Source of the DNA: Lachnospiraceae bacterium
GTDB lineage: Bacteria; Bacillota; Clostridia; Lachnospirales; Lachnospiraceae
Length of the DNA: 48,493 nt
Direction: 5' to 3'
Assembly: GCA_024403375.1 (NCBI GenBank)
Contig: JAKSRZ010000004.1
Coordinates: forward strand, 1-48,493
The notes beneath the pieces were generated by a model that worked only from the letters and a program-made list of their open reading frames with translations, did no database searches and had not been told where the DNA came from. This document shows positions 24,126 through 32,982 of the stretch, piece after piece. Every line of letters starts with the position of its first letter. Position 1 is the stretch's first letter. A program made the translations under genes and the position numbers.

Positions 24126-24999
24126 AAAAAAGAAGATGCCTTTACGCCAGAAAATCAGGTTGTTTGTTCAGGTTGCCTTTACGGCACTTTCAAATGGCTA
24201 TATTAAAGGGTTTGCGGAAGGCAAAATATATAAAGGTCCAATAAAATATGCGTGTGTACCGGGACTTAACTGCTATTCGTGCCCGGGAGCATTGGGTGGC
24301 TGTCCAATTGGTTCACTGCAGGCGACACTTACCAGCAGACAGTTCAGTTTTTCGCTGTATGCGTTGGGCTTTATTACTGTGTTCGGAACTCTTTTCGGGA
24401 GATTGATCTGCGGCTTTCTTTGCCCCTTCGGACTATTGCAGGACCTGCTTTTCAAGATTCCCTTTGTGAAAAAGCTTCGTTCGCTTCCCGGAGAGCGTTT
24501 CCTCAGATTTATTCGCTACGTTATTCTGGCTGTGTTCGTAATAATTCTTCCAATGTGCATCGCAGATATGGTAGGAGTTGGAGATCCTTGGTTTTGTAAG
24601 TATATCTGCCCGGTGGGAACTCTTGAGGGAGGCATCCCTTTAGTACTCCTTAACAAGGCGATGAGATCGGCAATCGGATTCCTGTATACCTGGAAAGTGA
24701 CCATTCTGATTGTCACTATTGTGTTCTCAATTCTCATATATCGCCCCTTTTGCAGATATATATGTCCCCTTGGTGCCATTTACGGTCTGTTTAACAAAAT
24801 ATCTTTTCACAGATACCGTATTGATGAAGAAAAATGTACAAAGTGCGGCGTATGCCAAAAGGCCTGCAAATTGGATATACCTGTTTACGAAAAGCCTGAC
24901 AGCATAGACTGCATACGCTGTGGAGCCTGTAAGGACGCCTGTGCCAAGGGTGCCATTACGGATGCTATAGACATAAAGAAACTTGCAAAACGCCTATAA
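24118..24999 (+). CDS. 4Fe-4S binding membrane protein, NapH/RdxA-like
   Basis: 293 residues from TTG 24118, which overlaps the CXXC miniprotein gene; an ATG at 24136 is an alternative start. Several membrane helices (about 76-98, 128-150, 188-208) are interspersed with cysteine motifs: CYSCPGALGGCPIG near 53-66, CGFLCPFG, CKYICPVG and CRYICPLG. The C-terminus has two ferredoxin-type 4Fe-4S sites, CTKCGVCQKACKLDIP and CIRCGACKDACAKGA. This layout is that of NapH/RdxA/CcoG-like electron-transfer proteins. With the TlpA-like and CXXC proteins encoded upstream it probably carries electrons from cytoplasmic donors across or into the membrane (inference). Confidence 0.88.
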   Translation: MAEKKKMPLRQKIRLFVQVAFTALSNGYIKGFAEGKIYKGPIKYACVPGLNCYSCPGALGGCPIGSLQATLTSRQFSFSLYALGFITVFGTLFGRLICGFLCPFGLLQDLLFKIPFVKKLRSLPGERFLRFIRYVILAVFVIILPMCIADMVGVGDPWFCKYICPVGTLEGGIPLVLLNKAMRSAIGFLYTWKVTILIVTIVFSILIYRPFCRYICPLGAIYGLFNKISFHRYRIDEEKCTKCGVCQKACKLDIPVYEKPDSIDCIRCGACKDACAKGAITDAIDIKKLAKRL

Positions 25000-25009
25000 G
25001 GAGTGCTGT

Positions 25010-25729
25010 ATGATTCGAGTTACGATTTTTAATGAAAACATACATGAGACACGTCAGCCGGAGGTGCGGGCAATTTACCCTGAGGGTATGCATGGCTGCA
25101 TAAAGAAATTTCTGGAAAAACAGGATGGCCTGGAGATCCGTACAGCCACCTTTGAGGAGCCGGAGCATGGACTGACTCAGGAGGTTCTGGACAATACAGA
25201 CGTTCTGATTTATTGGAGCCATTGGATGCAGGACGAATTTTCCGATGTGGTGGCAGAAAGAATTCATCAGGCGGTGCTGAAAGGAATGGGGCTTATTGCA
25301 CTTCATTCCGCTCATTTTTCCAAGACGATGAAATTGCTTATGGGAACCTCCATGACGTTAAGATGGAGACACGGAGACAGGGAAAGATTATTTATCACAT
25401 CGCCTTCACACCCTATTTCAGCAGGACTGCCCGAGTTTTTTGAACTGCCGATTGAGGAAATGTACGGAGAGTTTTTCGATATTCCCAAACCTGACGATGT
25501 AGTATTTACAGGATGGTTTGCAGGCGGAGAAGTTTTCAGAAGCGGCTGTACCTTTCAAAGAGGCCGCGGAAAAATTTTCTACTTTCAGCCGGGACATGAG
25601 CAATACCCCATATACCATGATGAAAATATCCAGAAAGTTATAACCAATGCAGTTTATTGGTGTGCACCCGTAAGAAAATTGCAGACTAATCCGGAATGTA
25701 CGGAAGTGAAAGCACCTTTGGAGGGGTGA
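25010..25729 (+). CDS. ThuA-like domain protein
   Basis: 239 residues from ATG 25010, with AAGGAG at 24998-25003. The ThuA fold (a class I glutamine-amidotransferase-like sandwich) is indicated by DNTDVLIYWSHWMQDEFSD, GMGLIALHSAHFSKTMK, a conserved HPI (PSHPISAGLP) and GRGKIFYFQPGHE near the end. ThuA proteins take part in trehalose or other sugar utilisation, often beside Gfo/Idh/MocA oxidoreductases and sugar isomerases; the biochemical activity is poorly defined. The gene is followed 4 bp later by a TIM-barrel isomerase, the classic partner. It may be cotranscribed with the redox operon 10 bp upstream, although the functions seem unrelated. Confidence 0.86.
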   Translation: MIRVTIFNENIHETRQPEVRAIYPEGMHGCIKKFLEKQDGLEIRTATFEEPEHGLTQEVLDNTDVLIYWSHWMQDEFSDVVAERIHQAVLKGMGLIALHSAHFSKTMKLLMGTSMTLRWRHGDRERLFITSPSHPISAGLPEFFELPIEEMYGEFFDIPKPDDVVFTGWFAGGEVFRSGCTFQRGRGKIFYFQPGHEQYPIYHDENIQKVITNAVYWCAPVRKLQTNPECTEVKAPLEG

Positions 25730-25733
25730 AAAG

Positions 25734-26621
25734 ATGAGAATATCAGTTTTCTACGAACATTTGAGAGAAGCATCACAGCAGACAGACCGTCCAATCAGCG
25801 AAATGCTTGGAGAAGCACACGATTGTGGAATAAATGGCATAGAAATTGAATTCAGTGTTCTTCTTAATCAGCCGTCGATACGTGAAGATATCGTTGCTTC
25901 CGGTCTTGAAATATCAAATATGTATCAGTTCTTTGACTTTGGAAACAATTATGAAGAAGGATTGGAGCTGGGAAAGAAAATGATAGACTATGCCGCTGAA
26001 AACGGTATTAAGAGAATCATGCCTATTCCCGGATTTCTGGTTGAAGCAGAAGCAAAAAAAATGAATGCTGTTTCGGATGATTATGAAAAGCTTACTGCAT
26101 ATTTTGAGAACAATTCGGAGGTGCTGGCCATGAAGGACGGCATGACGGAACTATGCAAATATGCAACTGAGAAGGGCGTAAGCGTATCGATAGAAGACTT
26201 TGATGATTTCAAATCCCCGATTGCAAGAATAAATCAGATTAAATGGTTCGTGGAAAATGTTCCCGGACTTACGCATACTCTTGATATGGGAAACTACGCA
26301 TTCAGTAATGAGGATGTGGAAGAAGCATATAATGTGTTCAAAGGCAGAATTACTCATGTTCATTGTAAGGACAGAGGTGAAGAAACAGAGACGGACAAAA
26401 ACATCTGGGATGGTGTTGGTGTTGCTTACGGAAAGCCGCTTAAGTTCAGGAAGGGCCTTAAGCCTGTACCCGTGGGTTCCGGCTATATTCCCATAGAAAA
26501 ACTTGTAAAAGAACTGCTTAAGGAGGATTATGACGGATATTTCGCCGTCGAACACTTCGGGTCACCGGACCAGCTTGGATTTATGAAAAAATCAGCTGAT
26601 TTCATGAAGAGTATCAGCTGA
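25734..26621 (+). CDS. Sugar phosphate isomerase/epimerase, TIM-barrel
   Basis: 295 residues; ATG 25734 follows GGAGGGG. The xylose-isomerase-like TIM barrel shows the metal-ligand stations: E in GIEIEFSV, E in SVSIEDFDD, D and N in TLDMGNYAF, H and D in THVHCKDRGEE, and E in YFAVEHFGS. The family isomerises or epimerises sugars, inositol or related keto-sugars; the exact substrate is not readable. Pairing with the ThuA-like gene suggests a small sugar or polyol catabolic unit. It converges with the deacetylase gene, with 7 bp between the stops and no clear hairpin there. Confidence 0.87.
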   Translation: MRISVFYEHLREASQQTDRPISEMLGEAHDCGINGIEIEFSVLLNQPSIREDIVASGLEISNMYQFFDFGNNYEEGLELGKKMIDYAAENGIKRIMPIPGFLVEAEAKKMNAVSDDYEKLTAYFENNSEVLAMKDGMTELCKYATEKGVSVSIEDFDDFKSPIARINQIKWFVENVPGLTHTLDMGNYAFSNEDVEEAYNVFKGRITHVHCKDRGEETETDKNIWDGVGVAYGKPLKFRKGLKPVPVGSGYIPIEKLVKELLKEDYDGYFAVEHFGSPDQLGFMKKSADFMKSIS

Positions 26622-26628
26622 TAATAAC

Positions 26629-27777
26629 CTAATTACTTATACCGTGGTGAGGTTGAAAACTATATTCACTTAAGGGCAGGAAAGTATATCCGTTTTCCAG
26701 TCCGAAATTGATTATTTCTTCTACCGCGTTTACTGTATGGCTGTGGGTATCATGCATGAGAACCACAGCTATATTTTTACTTTTCATGCCGGCAATGGCA
26801 TGATCTCTTACAACATCGGAGGTCCTGGTGCTTGCATTTCCGTCAGTTGTGCTTACGTTCCAGTCAAAATAACAGAATCCTTTTTCCTGTACTGATTTGG
26901 CAAGCCTTGTCATTATTCCGGAATTATAGGAACGGCTGACAGTATTGGAACTTCCGCCGGGGAAACGTATAAGATTTGAGCGAAGCCCGATTTTTTCATA
27001 AACCGCCTCACGCATTTTGTACAGATCATCATAATATGCCTCTTCCGATCGATACACCTTGGAATAACTGTGAGTGTATGTGTGTATAGCCACTGTGTGG
27101 CCATTGGCGGCTTCCTTTTTTACAAGGTCCAGCTGATCCGAGTTTTTGACGAAGAAGGTTACTTTTACATTGTATTTATCCAATATTCCCAACAACTTTT
27201 CCGTATTCTCACTTGGACCATCATCAAAGGTCAGATACACAACCTTTCCCTTTGCTTCGAAGGCTTCATAATCCTCTTTGTTGTAGCGGACATAAACCGT
27301 CCTGGATACTTCCGCAGTATCACCGACAACGTTCCGGGCAGTATAGGTAACCGTGTAACATCCAACTTCATTAACATCAAGGTCGGAAGAAATAGTAGTG
27401 GACGCAGCCAGATTCCCATCGATGGAATCCTGGGCAACGAATCCCGGATCAATCCATTCCGAACAACGCTTGATTTCCATAACCGGTTCACCAAGCAGAT
27501 TGATACTTACAACACTTTCAGGACGCTCAGTGGGAGTGGGTGAAGGTGTGGGCGTTGACGATGGTGAAGGAGAGGGGGAAGGCGTAGGGGAAAGAATATC
27601 AGTGGACTCTGAAGGTTCAATGATCGGAGGCATTGTTATAGTTAAAAATGGCGTGGCAGTGGCAGCAGGGGCATATTTTACTTCTACAGATGCCGGCTTA
27701 TTTGGGGTGGGCATGGTACACCCTGCTAAAACAATTATCGAAAAAAGGATTAATAAAAATGCAACCTTAAAACGCAT
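26629..27777 (-). CDS. Polysaccharide deacetylase lipoprotein with Ig-like domain
   Basis: 382 residues from ATG 27777 (GGAGAG nine bases upstream). Lipobox VLAGC places the lipidated cysteine at 20. A Ser/Thr/Pro-rich wall-spanning linker follows (about 60-95), then an Ig-like DUF5011/HYR-type domain (about 97-175; CSEWIDPGFVAQDSIDG, TVTYTARNVVGD), then a NodB homology domain: TFDDGP with catalytic Asp and metal Asp, the HTYTHS histidine pair, RFPGGSSN, WNVSTTDG and VLMHDTHSHT. NodB enzymes remove N-acetyl groups from peptidoglycan or other glycans, using a divalent metal. Surface-anchored and probably a cell-wall modifier. A TATAAT (27830-27835, minus strand) lies upstream. Confidence 0.92.
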   Translation of the reverse strand: MRFKVAFLLILFSIIVLAGCTMPTPNKPASVEVKYAPAATATPFLTITMPPIIEPSESTDILSPTPSPSPSPSSTPTPSPTPTERPESVVSINLLGEPVMEIKRCSEWIDPGFVAQDSIDGNLAASTTISSDLDVNEVGCYTVTYTARNVVGDTAEVSRTVYVRYNKEDYEAFEAKGKVVYLTFDDGPSENTEKLLGILDKYNVKVTFFVKNSDQLDLVKKEAANGHTVAIHTYTHSYSKVYRSEEAYYDDLYKMREAVYEKIGLRSNLIRFPGGSSNTVSRSYNSGIMTRLAKSVQEKGFCYFDWNVSTTDGNASTRTSDVVRDHAIAGMKSKNIAVVLMHDTHSHTVNAVEEIINFGLENGYTFLPLSEYSFQPHHGISN

Positions 27778-27896
27778 GAAAAACCACTCTCCGAAGTTAT
27801 GTTCATAATAATACATTTTGTGCTGTAAGATTATAACAAACTGAACTGAAATTGAACAGATGACATACACAATAAGACGAAAAACAAAATTTGGCA

Positions 27897-27925
27897 TTTA
27901 CAATTATGGCTAAAAAGCGTAAAAT
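27897..27925 (+). promoter_or_regulatory. Promoter of the BMP-type transporter operon
   Basis: TTTACA (27897-27902), 17-bp spacer, TAAAAT (27920-27925), about 57 bp before ATG 27983. The leader is too short for a purine riboswitch and none was seen. Confidence 0.55.
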
Positions 27926-27982
27926 ATCTCCATCCCAAATCACAAAAGTGGTTTGACATACACAACTTTAGGAGGTTTGTTT

Positions 27983-29089
27983 ATGAAGAAGTTTTTGAGT
28001 GTATTACTCGCATGCACAATGATCTTCGGCCTTGTTGCATTTGCAGGCTGTGGAGATAAGGAAGCTGCAGGCGACAAGTTCGAAATCGCAGTTGTAACTG
28101 ACGTTGGTCAGCTTATGGATGGCGGTTTCAACCAGGGTACTTGGGAAGGTGCTAAGAATTATGCTGAAGCACACAAGATCACATACAAGTACTATCAGCC
28201 CGCTAACGGTTCTGACGCTACAGACAATGACCGTATCGCAGCAATGAGACTTGCTATCGATAACGGTGCTAAGATTATCGTAGCTCCCGGTTTCCTTCAG
28301 TTCAACGCTATGTCTACAGTAGCTAAGGAAAATCCTGATGTTAAGTTCGTATTCGTTGATGGTTGGTCATTCGGCGAGAAGAACGTAACAGCAGTTATCT
28401 ACAAGGAGCAGGAGTCCGGTTACATGGCTGGTTATGCAGCAGTTATGGACGGTTACACAAAGCTCGGCGCTACACTTGGTGGCGGCGGCGGTAACCCTGC
28501 TTGTAACAGATTCGGTTACGGTTATGTTCAGGGCGCAGCAGCTGCAGCAGCTGAGAAGAACGTTGATGTAGATATGATCGTTTCCTACAAGTACGGTTCA
28601 GCTTTCTCTGCTTCTACAGAGCTTCAGACACAGATTGCCGGCTGGTATGCTAACGGCACAGAAGTTGTATTCTCTTGCGGTGGTTCTATGGTTAACTCCG
28701 TAAAGGCAGCAGCAGAAGAGACAACAAACGGCAAGATGATCGGTGTTGATACAAACCAGAGCGGTATCTCTGAGAGAGTTATCACATCCGCAGTTAAGGG
28801 TCTCGCTACATCCGTTGAAATTATCCTTGGTAAGTTCTACGATGGCAAGTGGGATGCAGAACTTGCTGATCAGGCTGTAAACCTTGGTGCTTCTGATAAC
28901 GCTACAGGTCTTCCTGATGATTTCTCAAGATTCACATCTTTCAACAAGGCAGCTTACGATGCACTTTTCACAAAGGTAGCTAACGGCAGCCTTGCAATCA
29001 AGTCTGAGACACCTGATGACTGTGATGATGAGAGCTTCTGGACAAATGCAGTAGCTGGCACAAGAGTTAAGATCACACTCGATAAGTAA
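27983..29089 (+). CDS. BMP-family substrate-binding lipoprotein (nucleoside importer)
   Basis: 368 residues from ATG 27983, with AGGAGG upstream. Lipobox AFAGC gives lipidated C23. The BMP/PnrA domain follows: VTDVGQLMDGGFNQGTWEGA (about 42-61), IIVAPGFLQFNAM, VKFVFVDGWSFG, and YKEQESGYMAGYAAVM, with VFSCGGSMVNSVKAA in the second lobe. BMP proteins bind purine nucleosides in the cases studied. The gene uses almost only optimal codons, which fits very high expression of a binding protein. An intrinsic terminator follows, so the ATPase and permease genes behind it should be made at lower levels. Confidence 0.93.
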   Translation: MKKFLSVLLACTMIFGLVAFAGCGDKEAAGDKFEIAVVTDVGQLMDGGFNQGTWEGAKNYAEAHKITYKYYQPANGSDATDNDRIAAMRLAIDNGAKIIVAPGFLQFNAMSTVAKENPDVKFVFVDGWSFGEKNVTAVIYKEQESGYMAGYAAVMDGYTKLGATLGGGGGNPACNRFGYGYVQGAAAAAAEKNVDVDMIVSYKYGSAFSASTELQTQIAGWYANGTEVVFSCGGSMVNSVKAAAEETTNGKMIGVDTNQSGISERVITSAVKGLATSVEIILGKFYDGKWDAELADQAVNLGASDNATGLPDDFSRFTSFNKAAYDALFTKVANGSLAIKSETPDDCDDESFWTNAVAGTRVKITLDK

Positions 29090-29102
29090 TTATTAATTAC
29101 CG

Positions 29103-29131
29103 GGGCTCGGTGAAAAACCGAGCCCTTTTTT
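29103..29131 (+). terminator. Intrinsic terminator or attenuator inside the BMP operon
   Basis: GGGCTCGGT (29103-29111), loop GAAAA, ACCGAGCCC (29117-29125), then six T. It separates the binding-protein gene from the ATPase gene; no separate strong promoter is evident in the 39 bp to the next start, so partial readthrough is likely. Confidence 0.92.
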
Positions 29132-29169
29132 AGAAATAAACAAAGGTATTGATAAAAAGGAGAAAGTAC

Positions 29170-30714
29170 ATGAGTGATTACATTATCGAAATGAATCACA
29201 TCACCAAAGAATTCCCCGGAATTATCGCAAATGACGACATTACTTTGCAGTTAAAGAAGGGTGAAATTCATGCTTTGTTAGGGGAAAATGGAGCAGGTAA
29301 ATCCACACTGATGAGTGTGCTTTTCGGCATGTACAAGCCGGAAAAGGGTGAAATCAGAAAAAATGGTGAAGTTGTGTCTATTAACGATCCTAATGACGCA
29401 ACAGCTTTAGGCATCGGAATGGTGCATCAGCACTTCAAGCTTGTAGAAGTGTTCAGTGTTTTAGACAATATTATCCTTGGTGCAGAGACTACAAAGCTGG
29501 GCTTTATCAAGAAAAAGGAAGCCAGAGCGAAGGTTGTGGAGCTTTCCAACAGATACGGCCTTAATGTAGATCCTGACGCAAAGATTGAAGATATAACTGT
29601 AGGTATGCAGCAGAGAACCGAAATTCTTAAGATGCTCTACAGAGATAACGAAATACTTATTTTCGATGAGCCTACAGCGGTTCTTACTCCGCAGGAAATC
29701 GATGAGCTTATGAGCATTATGAAAAACCTTGCAAAAGAAGGTAAGTCCATTCTGTTTATTACGCATAAGCTTAATGAGATTATGGCTGTAAGTGACCGAG
29801 TATCCGTTCTTCGTAAAGGTAAGTACATAGGAACTGTTGATACGGATAAAACATCTGTTGAAGAACTTTCCGAAATGATGGTAGGACGTAAGGTTCAGCT
29901 TGTTGTTGACAAGGAACCTGCGAACCCCGGCAAGGAAGTTTTCAAGGTAGAGAACCTTTCCATCAAGAGTAAAACTCATTCAAAGAACGCTGTAAACAAT
30001 GTATCCTTCAGTGTAAGAAGCGGAGAGATTGTCTGCATTGCCGGTATCGACGGAAATGGTCAGAGCGAATTTGTTCAGGGAATAACAGGACTTGAGCAGC
30101 TTTCATCCGGAAAGATCATTCTGGACGGAGAAGACATTACAAGCAAGTCCATAAGATACAGAAACACACACGGAATGAGCCATATTCCCGAGGACAGACA
30201 CAAGCACGGTCTTGTTCTTGACTATACTTTGGAGCAGAACATGGTGCTTCAGAGATATTATGAGGACGAATTCTCAAAGGGCGGCTTCATAAAGTTTGAC
30301 GCAGTAAGAGAGTACTCTGACAAGCTTATTGAGCAGTTCGATGTAAGAAGCGGACAGGGCAGTGTGACAGTGTCAAGAAGTATGTCAGGTGGTAATCAGC
30401 AGAAGGCAATCGTAGCCCGTGAAATGGACAGAGAGCATGATCTGCTGGTGGCAGTTCAGCCTACAAGAGGTCTGGACGTAGGTGCTATCGAATACATTCA
30501 TAAGCAGATTGTAAAAGAACGTGATAATGGCAAGGCGGTTCTTCTTATAAGCCTTGAATTGGAAGAGGTTATGTCTCTTTCAGACAGAATCCTTGTTATG
30601 TATGAAGGCGAAATAGTCGGAGAGCTTGATCCTAAGCAGACCACAGTTCAGGAACTTGGTTTGTACATGGCCGGTGCTAAGCGTGATGACGGAAGGGAGG
30701 CAAAACATGAGTAA
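29170..30714 (+). CDS. BMP-type nucleoside ABC transporter ATPase, double domain
   Basis: 514 residues from ATG 29170 (GGAG upstream), two fused ATPase domains as in the NupO/RbsA/MglA class. Domain 1: Walker A GENGAGKST (about 37-45), variant signature TVGMQQRTEILKML, Walker B LIFDEPTAVLTPQE, switch His in ITHKLNE. Domain 2: degenerate Walker A GIDGNGQSE, signature SGGNQQKAIVAREM, and Walker B with VAVQPTRGLD. Having one degenerate site is normal for this class. It powers the two permeases encoded immediately downstream; its end overlaps the first of them by 8 bp. Confidence 0.94.
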   Translation: MSDYIIEMNHITKEFPGIIANDDITLQLKKGEIHALLGENGAGKSTLMSVLFGMYKPEKGEIRKNGEVVSINDPNDATALGIGMVHQHFKLVEVFSVLDNIILGAETTKLGFIKKKEARAKVVELSNRYGLNVDPDAKIEDITVGMQQRTEILKMLYRDNEILIFDEPTAVLTPQEIDELMSIMKNLAKEGKSILFITHKLNEIMAVSDRVSVLRKGKYIGTVDTDKTSVEELSEMMVGRKVQLVVDKEPANPGKEVFKVENLSIKSKTHSKNAVNNVSFSVRSGEIVCIAGIDGNGQSEFVQGITGLEQLSSGKIILDGEDITSKSIRYRNTHGMSHIPEDRHKHGLVLDYTLEQNMVLQRYYEDEFSKGGFIKFDAVREYSDKLIEQFDVRSGQGSVTVSRSMSGGNQQKAIVAREMDREHDLLVAVQPTRGLDVGAIEYIHKQIVKERDNGKAVLLISLELEEVMSLSDRILVMYEGEIVGELDPKQTTVQELGLYMAGAKRDDGREAKHE

Positions 30715-31876
30715 AAAGAATAATTCTGACTCCCGTTCAAGTTCAAAGTCATTTTTACAGAATGACGGCGTAAAGTCCCTGCTTTCATCACTTATAAGTA
30801 TTCTGGCAGGACTTGCGGTGGGACTGGTTATTATGATTGTCCTTGCCTGCATTTCTCCTGATATCAAAGCTTCACACGTACTCAAGGGCCTCAGATTCCT
30901 TGTGGCAGGACCTTTCACAGGAACCCATGCAGGAACTAACTTTGGTGACATGGTCTTCTATGCAACACCGCTGATTCTTTGTGGTCTTTCGGTTGCTATT
31001 GCTTTTAAGACAGGTCTCTTCAATATCGGTGCTCCCGGACAGTTTTTAATGGGAACTCTTGTATCCCTTTCCATAGCACTGAACATCAATAACTCCGATA
31101 AACCCGTTGCAGGATTTTTCGTATGGCTTATTGCTGTTCTTCTCGGCATGGTGGCAGGTGCACTCTGGGGTTGCATTCCCGGATTCTTTAAGGCAGTGTT
31201 CGGCGTCAACGAGGTTATCGTCTGCATTATGACCAACTGGATTGCCGCAAATATTGCCAGCTGGGTATTCAGCACACAGAAACACCTTCACGCAAAGGGT
31301 AAGGGCGGTTATCTTATTAAAACAGGAGAGACAGGAAACATGACTCCTGACCTTGGTTTTTCAAAGCTCTTCAAGGGCTCATATGTGGACCTGGGAATTA
31401 TTATTGCAATTATCGCAGCTGTCGTAATCTATGTTATTCTTAACAAAACAACATTTGGTTATGAGCTTAAGGCGTGCGGTTACAATAAGGATGCATCAAA
31501 ATATGCCGGAATGAATGAAAAGAGAAACATCATCCTTTCCATGGCGATTGCAGGTGCTCTGGCCGGACTTGGCGGTACTCTTTACTACCTGAATCCCGGT
31601 ATTGAGTTTAACTTTAATGCAGCTTATATGAAGCTTCCTGATTATGGATTTAACGGTATTCCTGCAGCACTTCTGGCATCCTCAAATCCTATCGGAACAA
31701 TTTTCTCCGCACTGTTCATCAGATACCTCGCTCAGGGCGGCGATCACCTTGTTTCAGCAGGCTATAACAGATACGTAGCAGATATTATCATCGCCCTTAT
31801 TATTTACTTTGCGGGCTTTGCAAATCTGTTCCGTGGTATTCTTTCTAAGAAGAAATCAGCAAAGGAGGGCAAATAA
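30707..31876 (+). CDS. BMP-type nucleoside ABC transporter permease (first)
   Basis: 389 residues from ATG 30707 (GGGAGG upstream). After a Ser/Lys-rich cytoplasmic N-terminus come about eight to ten membrane helices. Family region: IAFKTGLFNIGAPGQFLMG (about 102-120), then AGALWGCIPGFFKAVFGVNE and the ABC coupling region near ACGYNKDASKYAGMN. It is of the RbsC/NupP type. The start overlaps the ATPase gene by 8 bp and the stop shares one base with the next start, so expression is translationally coupled. Confidence 0.92.
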   Translation: MSKKNNSDSRSSSKSFLQNDGVKSLLSSLISILAGLAVGLVIMIVLACISPDIKASHVLKGLRFLVAGPFTGTHAGTNFGDMVFYATPLILCGLSVAIAFKTGLFNIGAPGQFLMGTLVSLSIALNINNSDKPVAGFFVWLIAVLLGMVAGALWGCIPGFFKAVFGVNEVIVCIMTNWIAANIASWVFSTQKHLHAKGKGGYLIKTGETGNMTPDLGFSKLFKGSYVDLGIIIAIIAAVVIYVILNKTTFGYELKACGYNKDASKYAGMNEKRNIILSMAIAGALAGLGGTLYYLNPGIEFNFNAAYMKLPDYGFNGIPAALLASSNPIGTIFSALFIRYLAQGGDHLVSAGYNRYVADIIIALIIYFAGFANLFRGILSKKKSAKEGK

Positions 31877-32838
31877 TGGTACTTATTATTCAAAAAACTT
31901 TGATGTACGCGGTTCCTTTGCTCATCGTTGCTCTTGCCGGCGTGTTCGCTGAGCGAAGCGGTATCATTAACCTGGCTCTTGAAGGTGAAATGATATTCGG
32001 TGCTTTCTGCGGTGCTATTGTTGGCATTGCCTTTGCGAAGCACAATATTCTCATTGAAAAGCCTCAGGCAATCTTCGTGATTCTTATGATTGTGGCAGCT
32101 GCCGGCGGTGCGATTTATTCACTGATGCTCAGCTTCTCCGCCATCAACCTGAAGGCGGACCAGACCATTGGCGGTACGGCACTTAATATGTTGGCTCCGG
32201 CTATCGTAAATACAGTAGGTCTTGCTTTCTTTAATCAGGAAAAGCTCGTAATGCCTTCAAACTTTAAGAGCTATGCAATAAAGAACCCTGATCCCAATGC
32301 AAATCCTATCGTTCAGATTTTTACAGATAAGGCATACATTTCAACATACATCGTAATCATTGTGTTTGTAATCCTTGCAATTTGGATGTACAAGACAAAA
32401 ACAGGCCTTCGTCTTCGTTCCTGTGGTGAACACCCTCAGGCTGCGGCATCTGTAGGTATCAGCGTATTCAAAATGAGATACCTCGGTACCACAATAAGTG
32501 GTGCACTGGCAGGTCTTGGAGGCTATGTATACATTGCAACTACAGCCGGTGCTACTGCTGAAGGCAGCGTACAGGGCATGGGCTTCCTGGCATTGGCAAT
32601 TATGATTTTCGGTAACTGGAATCCTATATGGATAGCACTTGGAGCACTCCTTTTCGGTTTCCTCAAGTGCGTAGGTGCTGTATCAGGACAGATTGAATTC
32701 CTTAAGGCAGCAAACCTTCCCATTTACTTCTACAACATAATTCCTTACTTTGTAGTGCTTATTGTTCTTGCTTTCACAGCAGGAAAATCCGGATGCCCGA
32801 AGGCTGAAGGTATTCCTTACGATAAGGGACAGAGATAA
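31876..32838 (+). CDS. BMP-type nucleoside ABC transporter permease (second)
   Basis: 320 residues, about eight membrane helices, of the NupQ type. The N-terminal region AGVFAERSGIINLALEGEMI and the coupling segment LRLRSCGEHPQAAASVGI are typical. The ATG overlaps the preceding TAA (TAATG). It should form a heterodimeric channel with the preceding permease. With the binding protein and ATPase this completes a four-gene importer, most likely for purine nucleosides, though this is by family and not proven by sequence. Confidence 0.92.
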   Translation: MVLIIQKTLMYAVPLLIVALAGVFAERSGIINLALEGEMIFGAFCGAIVGIAFAKHNILIEKPQAIFVILMIVAAAGGAIYSLMLSFSAINLKADQTIGGTALNMLAPAIVNTVGLAFFNQEKLVMPSNFKSYAIKNPDPNANPIVQIFTDKAYISTYIVIIVFVILAIWMYKTKTGLRLRSCGEHPQAAASVGISVFKMRYLGTTISGALAGLGGYVYIATTAGATAEGSVQGMGFLALAIMIFGNWNPIWIALGALLFGFLKCVGAVSGQIEFLKAANLPIYFYNIIPYFVVLIVLAFTAGKSGCPKAEGIPYDKGQR

Positions 32839-32856
32839 TCCTTATATGAAAATTAA

Positions 32857-32887
32857 GAGGCTCGGTAATTATCGGGCTTCTTTTTTT
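32857..32887 (+). terminator. Intrinsic terminator of the nucleoside importer operon
   Basis: GAGGCTCG (32857-32864) pairs with CGGGCTTC (32873-32880), with two G-U pairs, followed by seven T. Confidence 0.8.
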
Positions 32888-32982
32888 CTGCTCCCTTTTG
32901 ATTATTATTTATCCTTTGTTAATGTCATAGTGTTACTTTGGGTTTTATAATGGGGGAAAATCTTTCATGTGAGGATCAGGAA

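Noticed and set aside
27953..27958. TTGACA as -35 of the BMP operon
   Set aside because: No -10 element at proper distance; the spot falls at the ribosome binding site and start codon. The TTTACA/TAAAAT pair at 27897-27925 fits better.
27898..27982. Purine riboswitch before the BMP-type operon
   Set aside because: The leader is under 60 nt from the best promoter and has no purine-aptamer core.
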